64,000 nucleotides of DNA from Opeltia flavorubescens (Eukaryota; Ascomycota; Lecanoromycetes; Teloschistales; Teloschistaceae). The stretch spans positions 744,001 to 808,000 of the forward strand of contig KE546979.1 in assembly GCA_000442125.1 (NCBI GenBank). Direction: 5' to 3'. A program made the position numbers and the translations under genes. The first letter of the stretch is position 1; each line of letters opens with the position of its first letter. Shown in pieces: positions 52,591 through 64,000 of this stretch. The notes beneath the pieces are model-generated. The model did no database searches and was not told the DNA's origin. It worked only from the letters and a program-made list of their open reading frames with translations.

Positions 52591-54149
52591 TTAGATTAAA
52601 GAGCCGTTTAGAAAAATTAATAAATATAATAATTTCAAGCGTTAAATCCTTTAATACAATATATAAAGGCTAAATCTATTAGTTATATATAATATCGAAA
52701 CCTATAAATCTAATTATATTTAAATCAACGCTAATTATAAAAAATAATTTTTTATAAATTAAATAAATAAAATTTAAAAACTTTTTAATTTTAAATAAAA
52801 AATAATAATAAAAAAATAGTAGTAGATATAAAAGTATAAATATAATTTAAAACTCTAATACTATATATTTATTATTATAAAAGAGTCGAATATAGATAAT
52901 TTTATAGAACTTTTAGTAGGTTTTATTTAAAAGGTACAGGCGAAATTTAATAAATATACTACTAGTAAATCCTAATTTAAATAAAATCGAGCTAATTAAT
53001 AAAACTATAATATAAATTCTATTTTAAAATATCTCGTATAATTTTATACTTCTATTTATATATAAAAAAAAACGGGTAAAAATTATAAAAATTTTAATAA
53101 ACTAATAGAAAAAATCTATTACTATTTTTTAAATTAATAAAAAAAAAACGTCGAATAATATAATTATATTTAGATCTAAAAATATAAATTAAATATTATT
53201 AATAAAAATAATAAACGATATTTTTAATACGGTAAATAAATTAATTAACTACTATTAATAATTATTATAATAAATATACTATAAAAAATTTATAAAAATA
53301 AGCTAGTAGGCTATACTAGTTTTCTAATTAATATTATTTTAATATAAAATAATAGAAATATTAATCCTATTTATAATACGGTTAAAATAGAAATATTCTT
53401 TTTTTCTACTATTAAAAAGCTATATATTTTAAATAAAAGACGCTTTTATACTATATCGAATATTATTAAATATACTTATATATTTTCTAGTATTTGAAAT
53501 ATACTATATATTAAATATATTAATAATTATATTAATTAATGGAAATATAATAATATATATAATTCTAACTTTAAAGAAAAAAATATTTAGATAATAAAAT
53601 AATATAAAATAGAAATAATTATAAAATACAATAGTATTAATTTATAAAACGGTAGTATAATAAATAATTAAGTCTAGCTATTATTTAAATAGATTATTTT
53701 TTATTATTTTAATTTTTAATTTATCTATTATAGTATATTTAGGTATATAATATCTATAACTATTATATTTAATTTATTCGCTTAATAGTTAAAAAGGCCG
53801 GTTAAAAAAATAATAAAAGATTTTATATAAAAACGTTTTTATTAAAAGTATTTATTTAATATTCCTTTATATTATTAATAATAATTAATAAGATTAGGCC
53901 TAATACTCGGCCTAGACTAGAAATAAAATAGTAACTCTTTCTAATATAGAATTAGTTTAATCCTTAACCTAAATACTAATATTAAATTTAATAATATATA
54001 TTAATAAATTTATAAAAATTTTTTTTTTAATTTTAAATCTATATAATAAAATAAATTTAAATTTAATTTATTAATAAAATTAAAACTTATTTAAAATCTT
54101 ATATTAAATATTTAATTAACTAGTAAATATTTATTTTAAAGAAACTATA
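52591..54149. other. RIP-burnt host sequence right of second LTR element
   Basis: No recognisable gene. Moderately RIPed, with a few CA/TG (atttcaagcg, atacaatata, taaatcaacg, ggtacaggcg) near the LTR. The plus strand has some open stretches around 52600-53000 that continue from the left flank if the retrotransposon is removed, but no family can be named. Confidence 0.5.
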
Positions 54150-57100
54150 TATATTTTATTTACTAGATAATATATCTTATAATTAAATCTATATATATAT
54201 TTTATATAGTTTTATATCTATTTTATTTATAGAGAATATTTATATATTTTAAAGATTATTTATAAAATTAGTACTTTTAATATAATTTATACTATAAACT
54301 TGAAAAAAAAGCTTTAAATATATATTATTTTTATTATTTTCTAAATATAATAATATAGTAATCTATTTAATAATATTTATTATTACTACTTTTAACTATT
54401 TATTAAATATTTAAAAAAAAATTAGATATTTTTAGCTAGTACTAGCTTTTATAATACTTTTAATATATTTTTGAACTATATTTAAATAATTTATATTTAG
54501 TAATTTTTAAATATATATTTTATCTACTATTTTAATAAAATAATATCCTAAAAGTTTAAATATAAAAATATCCCTATAATTTTTTTTATACGGCCGTTGT
54601 AATAGTATAACCTTTATAATTTATAACAGTTAATAACGATATTTATTATTTATAATTATATATTATAATATTTAATAATTTTATATTTATTTTATTAAGG
54701 TTTCTTTTTAATTAACCGGTCCGTCTTTAATTACTTTTTTTAGACTGGTTTTATATACTACTCGGGATTATAATCTATTTTTTTAACGGCTTTTATATTA
54801 AGTAAAAAACGTATAATAATAAAATATTAATAATTTTAAATAAAATTGGTTTAAATTATAAAATTTTAATAAAAGCTTTAAAGTTTTTTATAAATATAAT
54901 ATTATTTATTTAAATAATATAATATTTTTATAACCGTTAATAGCGTTTATTTTATTATAAATAGGCTTTTTTTACCTTTAATCCTATATATTATAAAATT
55001 ATATTTTATAATAATAAAAGTTTAGTTTTTTAAATAATAATAAATTTATATTAAATAAAAAAAAAGTATAAAAAAATAGTTAAATATTAGAATAATAATT
55101 ATAAAAAAAATATAAATAAAATAAATTTTTAGAAAATATATTAAAGGATAATAAAAAAAATAAATATAATTAATATAAATATTAAAATATAGCTTTAAAA
55201 TTATATAGAATTTATTAAAAAAAATATATTAGTAATAAAAAATATATAAATAAAAAAATAAATATTAATAATATTTATAATAAAAATATTAAAATTTTAT
55301 AAAAAAAGTAATATTTTTTATAATATTTTCTTTTAAAGCTTTAAAACCTTTTTTTTTATATTTTTATTTTTAAAAAAAAATAATCTAATAAATATAGAAT
55401 ATTAGATTAATTTAAAAAAGAACTCTAATTTATTTTTCGCGAAAATATATCGAGCCGAAATACTTTAAACTAATATTTTTAGACTAATTTTTTTAGATTA
55501 ACTTTTTTAAACCGATTTTTTTACTAATTAAATATATTAAAAATAAATCAACTATAAATAAATAAATTAATAATTATATTAAGTTATATCTTTTATAAGT
55601 TAAAAATAATTAATACTAATTTGAAATTAATTACTATAATTATAACTTTATTAATATATAATAATTTCTAATAATTAATATATATATTATTTAATATATC
55701 GCGGATAATTATAACTAACTTTTATTAAAAATTTAAAACGCGCTAAACTTTATATTAATATTATATTTTTTTTTATTTTTATAATACTATCTTTTTTATT
55801 TTTATTTTTATTATCTTTTATAATAATATAGGCTTTATCTAATAAAATCGATTTCTTCGCTGCTAGCTTATAAACGTTATTTTTTTTTAAAAAATCCACT
55901 ATTTATAGATTATAAATAATAAAAAGCCGATTAACTCTTATATTAATATAATATATCCATTTTCGAATTTAAATATCTAAAGTAATTAAATAATCTAATT
56001 CTATTTTAATAAAATTATAAATATTTATAAAACTTAATTCTATTCTTTTAACCTTTAATATTACTACTAGAATTTAAAGCCTAAACTTTTATTTATAGAC
56101 GATTTTTTTAACGCCCGATTTTATTTAGTTTATAATATTTTAAAACCCTTTTATTAAAGTTTTATAATTATTATATAAAATCTTTAAATAAAAGAAACTA
56201 ACGGATTATTTTAAAATTTACTAAATATATTATAATAAAATTATTAATCTATTTAAAGCGGGTAACTTTTTATTATAAAATTTAAATATAAAAATATTTT
56301 AAAAGCTTTAAAATACGAGAATAGTATATAAAATAATAGATATACTAAATATAAAATCTTTCTAATTATAATAAAATCCGTATAAATAATAAATTTAATT
56401 TTAATTAATAAATTAGTTATAAATAGCTTTTAAATATATTTATATTTTAAATTTTATAAATAAAAATTAGTAGCTTTCTACTATTATAATAAATTTTTAT
56501 TATTTATTTAATATTTTTATATTTTAGTTTTTATAGCTGTTAAAATTAATTTATAATAAATAATATTATTTACTAAAATAAAAATATCCGCTAGAATATA
56601 TAAATAGTATACTCTCTACTTTATTTATTTATTAGAAAACGCTAGATTTTACTCTTTTATAATATTAATTAAATATTATATCTTTATTTTTAAATTATAC
56701 TTTATATTTTTTCTAATCTTACCGATTTTAGTAAATAGAGCTTTATTAATATAATATTATATTATTTAAATATAATAAAACGGTAAAATAATAAATATTT
56801 TATAAAAAAATTTCAAAAAATTTCTCTATTATATTATAAAATATAGAATTATTTTAAAAAATTTAATTTCCGTTTTATAGAGTTAATAATTTTTTTTTAT
56901 TTATATTTTTTTTAATTAATTCCTCGCTTTGAAATATAGATATAAATTATATATAATATTTTATTCCTCTAGAACTAATAATCTACAAGAATAGAAGATA
57001 AATAAATATTTATTAACTATTATAAAAAACTTTCTATAATAAACGTTTAAAATATAATATCGAGCCGATTAGATTTTTTAAAAATATTTTAATAAAAATA

Positions 57101-58120
57101 CTATTAAAAAACTATTTAAATAGTTTTAAATTTTAAAAACTATTACCGCGTTTATTATTCTACCCGGAGTTTATATAAAAAAAAATATTTAATAAGGAAA
57201 TAAAATTAATAATCTATAAATTTTAGATTTTATAATAATAGGCTTTATTAAAAAAGATTATACTATAGTACGCGCTATATTATAAACGATATTAGTTATT
57301 ATTTATTTTATATTTAATTACTAAATTTAAAGTTTTATTTTTATTTTAAGAAGCTATAAATAATAAAAATCTAATATAGTATAATATTAAAACCAAGTTT
57401 ATTTCGCTTTAAAGCGTTAATTATTTTTAATATTTAATAATAACGCCGTTATTCTAAAGGTCTAATACTATTATAATTCCGCTGAATCAATATTTTAAAA
57501 TAATATTTTATAAATTTTATATCGTTTTTTATTTTTTTTAAATATTTCTATTGCTTTAATAAATTATTAGAAGATTAATATTTTTAAAATAATAACTAGA
57601 ATAAAATTATACTTTAATTTTAGTTTTATTATTAATCCGGACTTTTAATAAAAATAAAAGAATAATAATAAATGTTAATTTAAGTATTTAATATTTTTAA
57701 ACTAGTAATATATTTTATTTAAAGTTTTTAAGTATTTTATAATTATTAAATTCTATAATAATTTTACCGCCTTAATTACTTCTTATATAAAGTTTAGAAA
57801 AATCTTAAAATACGCGATAAATATTAATATTATAGTTTATATATTTAGTTTAAATTAGTTTTTACTCGATCTAGATAAAATATAATTAAGCCTAATATAT
57901 AAATTTAAAGGTATAAAAAAGTATATATTTTATCTAAATTTAAATTATCTATTAATTAAATTTTTAAATATTTACTCGAGTTGTAATATATTATATAAAA
58001 AGCTATAGTTAGTTAATAATATAAAAAAAACTATTTTAAAAAATAATCTTTGTTTTTATTATAAATTTATATTTTAACTTTTTTATTAATCTATTTTAAA
58101 AGGTAAAAAAAAAATTTATA
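54150..58120. mobile_element. Dispersed repeat C, copy 1 (minimum extent)
   Basis: Collinear with 60050-64000 at an offset of about 5.9 kb (5,903 bp at the shared 14-bp array). Shared landmarks are the block atagttttatatctatttta (54210 and 60178), aacsgttatatttattttattataa (about 54930 and 60905), the 14-bp array, gatatactaaatataaaatctttct (56338 and 62143), ctattgctttaataaattattagaagattaat (57549 and 63354) and the region around 57990 and 63800. Copy 1 may extend to about 60000, because copy 2 is cut by the window end. No LTR, TIR or confident domain found. Confidence 0.6.
55453..55522. repeat. 14-bp minisatellite, copy 1
   Basis: Five 14-bp units: agccgaaatacttt, aaactaatattttt, agactaattttttt, agattaactttttt and aaaccgattttttt. 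The same array recurs at 61356 in copy 2. The period is not a multiple of three, so it is probably non-coding. Confidence 0.85.
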
Positions 58121-60049
58121 AGTCTTTTTCTATAATTACTAGAAAAAATATTTATATTAAAAAATATTTTATATATTAAAAAATTTATAAAATTGTTAGC
58201 TTAATAATTTTAATAAAAAATAACGAATATATTTTATTTTATAATTTTTATCCGCTTTATTACTATTATTATTTCTATTATAATTAATTATATCCTTTTT
58301 TATTAAACCGGAATCAAGTATTTTATTTATAAAAATATTATATTATTAAAGATTTTTAAACTTTTTTTTATTAGTTTTACTACTTTTATTTTAATTTTTA
58401 GATTTATTTTTTTTATTTTTAAATAATAAATACTCGCTTTAAAATAGTAAAAAAGTTTTTTTTTTATTTTTAAAGATTATAATATTGGTTTATTAAGAGT
58501 ATTTTAGAACTAGTATTAAAATTAATAGCGGAGGTTATATATAAAATAGACTTTTAGTATTAAAAGTCGGCGGAATTGAAATTAGAATCTATATTTTAAA
58601 CTTCTTTTATTATTATTTATCTTATTTTTTTTAAATCTTTTTTTTTTAATTTTATAGCTTTTTTTAATATTAATAAATTCTTTTTTATATAAAACAAAAG
58701 TTTTTTCTTTTATTCTTTTACTATAAATTTAAATTTATTAAGTTTTAATTTTTTTAATTATATTTTACTAAATAAAAATATATATAAAAAGTATACCGGC
58801 GTATTATCTATTAAAATAATTAGTTTAAAAGTTAAAAATAGAATTATAAAATATTATATTATATTTTATAAAACTATTTTAATTAAAATTATTATTAGAT
58901 TAGATTTATTATACGCTTTTTAATAGGCTAATACTATTTTTAAATATCGATCTCGGGTTATTATTATAAATATTTTTACTTTATTATATACTAATATTTT
59001 ACTAGTATTACTAAATATTAAAGCGTTTTCTATAAAATTTAATATAACTACCCTAGTTTTAAGTCTATACCGTTAAAGAAATTATTTAATTAATATATTT
59101 AATATAGTTTAAAATTTAATAATTTATAATAAATAATAGTATTTAATACGTTAAAAATAAAAAATAGAGGTTTAATTAATTTAATAGGTAATAGCGGATA
59201 AAAAAAAAATTTAATAATAAAAAAGTTAGTTTTAAATTTAAATATATATATAAATTATTATTATTAATTGGTTTGATTTTAACTCGATTTTTTACTTATA
59301 AATAATATCAATAAATAATAAATTTATATACTTTTTTAATCTAGTTTAAAAGTATATTAATAGAGATAATATTTTTTTACTTTAAATATTTCTTGAATAA
59401 AGCAGCTACTTAAGTAATATTTATAATTGACTATTTTCTTTTTTTAGAGGCTTAAAGTTTAAAAGATCTAATTTTTAATATTATAAATTTATTTTTATAC
59501 GGATTTCCTTTTATAATACTATCTAGTCTATTAGTTTGATAACGCCGAATTCTAGTAAAATATATCTCTTACCTTATATTATAGCCGGAAATTAATTATA
59601 CTCTATTTAAAATTATACTATACAGGAGTTAAATAATATATTAAAAGATAATAAAATTATAAAAATAGTATATTAAATAGAAAAAAAGGAATCTATAATT
59701 TTTAAATAAAGTAAATTTTAATATTTAAAAACTAAAGAAAAAAATTATATAAAAAATTATATTTTTTTTATAATATTTAATAATATTATATACTAAAGAA
59801 AATCGGATAATAAAGTTTTAAAAAGGAATACTATATAAATTACTTTTTTAATTTATTATATACAGTTTTTAATATATATTAAAAATTATATATATTTAAT
59901 ATTTAATTTAACCTATTCAAGCTATAGATCTACGCTACTAATACAATATTCTATTATTTATATTTAAATATACGATTTAAACTTCTTTTTAATTAATTTA
60001 AACTAAATTTATATTTAATTTAATTTAATATACTTTAAAAATCGATTAT
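58121..60049. other. RIP-burnt tract between or within repeat C copies
   Basis: No gene recognised. 59380-59640 is slightly less mutated (aagcagctactt, atacaggagttaa). If repeat C is about 5.9 kb long, this is the rest of copy 1 and the copies are head to tail. The counterpart in copy 2 lies beyond the window. Confidence 0.5.
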
Positions 60050-61128
60050 TTAATTTTTAAAAAACCGTTATAAGATTATATTAAATTAAAAGGTAGTCTA
60101 TTTAATAATACTAGTATATAATAAATATTAAGAAATTAGTATAAAGATTAAAACTAGATTTATTTATATATTCTATCCAGCTTTATATCTACCGCGTAGA
60201 TAGACGATACCTATATAGTAGAAAAAATAGCTATAAGCTTATTATTTTCCTAGAAATATATAATTTAAACTTTTAAAATAAATTTGAATTTTTTTCTATT
60301 ATTATTACTTTTAAATTATTAAATTATAGTATATAAACTAATAAATATAACTTTTATTTTTTATTATTTATCTAATATTTTAAAAATTTTTAATCTTCTT
60401 TAAATAGTACCTATTAATAGAATACTTATAATATAGATCTAATTGTAATTAAAAATCTTATAATTAAAAATATTTTTAGCGCGAATATTATCAATTATTT
60501 TAATAAAATAATAACTCGAATATTTAGATAATAAAATATTTTTACTACTATTTATACGGGTTTTAAAATATATTTAAAAATATTAAAATCTATTAAAACT
60601 AATAATAATATTTTTAACCTATTTTTATATTTTTTATAGTCCTATTACTTTAAATTTATCTTTTTAATATCTTTCCTTTTTTAATTATATCTTCTAATAT
60701 TATTTATCCTATTTAGTTTTATTATAATATTTAAAATTATAATTTAATTTTATTAATAACTTTTATAATAATTTCTTTATAAATTTGAATAATATATTTT
60801 TAATATTATATAGGATACTTTTAAATTTAAGGATTTTAGTTAAAGATTTTAAACTTTTTAAAAAAGAATCGTTAATAATCTATAGGATATAAACTTTAAT
60901 ATTTAACGGTTATATTTATTTTATTATAATTAAACGTCCTTTTCTATTATTTTTATATATTATAGAATCGAGCTTTTTTATATAAAGGATTAAGTCTTTA
61001 AATTATAAAGATAATTTTATTAAATAAAGGAAAGTTATAAAAGAATAATAAAATAACAATTATTTATATATTAAGTTTAATAAAAAAAGAGTAAAATTAT
61101 AAATAAATAATCAAAAGTCGATTAAAAC

Positions 61129-61130
<2 letters not shown>

Positions 61131-61166
<36 letters not shown>
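61131..61166. repeat. (TA)18 microsatellite
   Basis: Thirty-six bases of alternating TA inside repeat C copy 2, preceded by aaaacgg. Confidence 0.95.
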
Positions 61167-61169
<3 letters not shown>

Positions 61170-61355
61170 TTTTATAAAAAAGACGAATTTAATATTACGT
61201 AAAAATTATAAATGGAATTTATAAATACTAAAAAGTAAATTATAAGAACTATATTTATATTAATAATAATAATACGGACGAATAAATTTAATATATATTT
61301 AATAATATAATAAGCTAAATATATATTATAAAAATATAAATAAATTAAGATATTT

Positions 61356-61425
61356 AGGCTGAATTATTTAGGCTAACGCTTTTAAGCTAATTTCTTTAGA
61401 TTAACTTTTTTAAATCGATTTTCTA
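61356..61425. repeat. 14-bp minisatellite, copy 2
   Basis: aggctgaattattt, aggctaacgctttt, aagctaatttcttt, agattaactttttt and aaatcgattttcta. Less RIP-altered than copy 1: GGCTGA/GGCTAA here against GACTAA/AAACTAA there. Confidence 0.85.
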
Positions 61426-64000
61426 GACCGATTATATATATTAATTAAAAATAAACTTTATTAAATTACTTTATAATTATTTAAAGAGTTATTTTTTATT
61501 ATTTATATTAGAAAATAATTTTATATTAATTATTTAATAAATAAATTCTACTTTTATATAATAATTTATATCGGTTGAATCTTATAATTTAAAATTTTTT
61601 ATATTACTATTACCTCTATTACTAATAATTCGATATTTAATAATTATAATAATTTTATCTAATAAAATTATTACTTTCTCTACTAATTTATAAATATTAT
61701 TCTTTTCTATCGAGTCCGCCGCCTATAACGGGAATATAATATAAAGGCGGTCTATTTATATACCAATATAATATATTTATTTATAAAATTAAATAGCCCG
61801 GCTTTATTTTAAATAGATTATAGGCCGTTATTAAATTAGGATTTATCCTTTTAATTCTTAATATTATTATAATAACTTTAGAGCGAATCTCTTATTTATA
61901 TATAATTTTATTATTGTTATTTTTCAACTAGTCGATTATTTTTTAAAATCCTTGTATTAATATTTTATAATCGTTATATATAATATTAAATAAATAAACC
62001 CGATTAAAGTTTTTAAAGCTAACTAGATTTATTATAATAAAATTAGTAGTCTATTTAAATTAAATCGTATCTTTTTAAAAAATATAAATATAAAAGCATT
62101 TAAAAACTTTTAGAATATTAAATAAATATATAAAATTATAAATATACTAGATATAGAATTTCTTTACTTATAGTAAAGTCTATATAGATAATAAGTTTAA
62201 TATCGCCCGATAAACTAATTATTAATAGCCTTTTATTATATTTATATTTTAAACTTCGTATATAAAGTTTAATAGTTTTTTATCGCTATAAAAAATTATC
62301 GTCGTTTATCTAATATTCCTCTTTTTTAGTTTCTATAATAGTTAGGTTTAATTTATTATAAATAATATTATTTATTAAAATAGAAATATCCGTTAAAATA
62401 TATAAATAATATACTTTATATCTTATTTATTTATAAAAAAGAACTAAATATTACCTCTTTATAGTTTTAATTATACGTCGTTGTTTTATTTTAAAATTAA
62501 ATTTTATATTCCTTTAATTTTTATTAATTCTAGTAAATAAAGTAATATTAATATAATATTTTATAATTTAAATTTAATAAAGCGGTAATAGGATAAACTT
62601 TTTATTAAAAAATTTAAAATAATCTTTTTAACGAAATATAAAAAGCGGGATAATTTTTAGAAATTCTATTTCAGCTTTATAGAGTTAGTAGTTACTATTT
62701 TTTTTATCGAGATTTTTTTTAATTAATAGCTGACCTTTAAATATAAATAATATTTATAAATAATATTTTAATATTTTAAATTAACGCTACGTAAAAATAA
62801 AAACCGAAAAATAATTATTATTATTTTCTTTAATAGGCTATAATAGATATTAAAAGTAAGATCTTAATTTAATAAAATTTTTATATAATAATTCTATTAA
62901 GGTACTGAATAGAAAATATATATTTAATTTAAATTCGACGAGATTATTATTATACTAGCCGAGCCGTTTAAATTTAAATTAAAATTAGTAATTAAATAAT
63001 TTAAAAAAAATCTATTATTATATAATTCTAAATTTTAAAAAAAATATATCTTATTAAAAAATACTTGACTATAATATATATTATACTACTTACTAATTTT
63101 AGTTTTTATTGTTTTTATACTTAATTTCTAATTTTATAATTATTTTATTACTTTAACTAGCTAAAAGCTATAAAAATCTAGTATTATAGAATAATAGCAC
63201 TAAATTTACTTTATTTTAAATTACTAATCGTTTCTAATATATAGTAAAACTATTACTATTTTAATTATTTAATATAGTTTTAACTCCGCTAGTTAAATAT
63301 TCTAAAATAATTTTTTTTAAATTCTATATCTTTTTTTATCTATACTAAATATTTCTATTATTTTAATAAACTACTAGAAGATTAATAATTACGGGATAAT
63401 AAATAAAATAAAATTATATTTTAGTTTAAGCTTTAATACTAGCCCGAATATTTAATAAAAATAAAAAAATAATAGTAAATTTTAACTTAGATATTTAATA
63501 TCTTTAAATTAGCTATAAATTTTATTCTAAAATTTAAAGTATTTTATAGCTATTAAATTCTATAATATCTTTACCGCTTTAATATTTTTCTAAATAAAAT
63601 TAAAAACCGTCTTTAAATATTAAAAAAATATTAATAATATAGTATATATATTTACTTTAAATAAGTTTTTATTTAATTTAAATATAATAAAAGTTTAGTT
63701 TAGTCGATAAATTTAAAAATATATAAAAGAGTTTACTTTACAAAATTTTATATTATTACCCGTTTATATTTTTTTATATTCTTTTTACTAGTAAAATAGT
63801 ATCTAAAAAGCTATAAAAAGCTAATAATAAAAAAAAGCGTATTTTAAAAATCCCCTTTAATTTTATTATAAATCTAGATTTTTATATTTTTACTAATTTA
63901 TTTAAAATTTTAAAAGACGATTTTATAAATTTTTTTCTATTACTATTACGTAGAGTACCTATACTAAAAAATATCCTATATATTAATAAATTTATAAGAT

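Larger units (their letters stand above)
60050..64000. mobile_element. Dispersed repeat C, copy 2, truncated by window end
   Basis: Same orientation and order as 54150-58120, differing mostly by transitions and including the 14-bp array at 61356-61425. It keeps more GC in places (tatctaccgcgtagatagacgatac at about 60187, ccgccgcctataacggg at 61717) than copy 1. A (TA)18 run at 61131 is unique to this copy. Confidence 0.6.

Noticed and set aside
57600-57870. RNase H-like reading on the minus strand of repeat C
   Set aside because: Some spacing resembled a Gypsy RNase H to linker segment, but key positions could not be aligned. Not strong enough to class repeat C.

Overview
The window is a block of 'dead' repeat DNA, almost certainly from a filamentous ascomycete with aggressive repeat-induced point mutation (RIP). 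Nearly all of it is very A+T rich. CpA and TpG are almost absent and TpA is in great excess, while CpG, CpC and CpT persist, which is the pattern left by C-to-T change at CpA on both strands. Coding frames are recognisable only as long runs broken by TAA/TAG, and I see no intact gene, rRNA, tRNA or CRISPR array. The genus cannot be fixed from the sequence. AT-isochore genomes of Dothideomycetes are one good fit.

Layout. (1) 1-3834: RIP-burnt tract holding an unidentified plus-strand coding remnant (about 2780-3330). (2) 3835-5235: a low-RIP island that keeps some CpA/TpG, probably single-copy sequence caught between repeats. (3) 5241-18960: copy 1 of a dispersed repeat called A/B here. It is split by a nested 8,954-bp element with terminal inverted repeats (7351-16304) flanked by an exact 10-bp target duplication. 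(4) 19781-23785: uninterrupted copy 2 of A/B, which shows the empty site. (5) 24195-24600: a second low-RIP island with an 18-bp tandem repeat. (6) 24600-32031, 39726-45254 and 52591-54100: RIP-burnt sequence interrupted by two LTR retrotransposons. The first (32037-39720, plus strand) is a Ty3/Gypsy chromovirus with readable reverse transcriptase, RNase H, D,D-35-E integrase and chromodomain. The second (45260-52585, minus strand) has 213-bp LTRs and an exact 5-bp target duplication, with a readable integrase zinc-binding region. (7) About 54150-64000: two direct copies of a third repeat about 5.9 kb apart, the second running off the window.

Nothing here works together as a pathway. The history is one of serial transposon insertion followed by RIP. 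The nested insertions give a relative order: A/B before the TIR element, and the 24-54 kb host sequence before the two LTR elements. The oddest structure is inside the TIR element: an 18-bp perfect palindrome scattered at many sites, a 21-bp minisatellite lying in a 103-codon open minus frame, and subterminal motifs at both ends. I found no convincing undescribed functional system.
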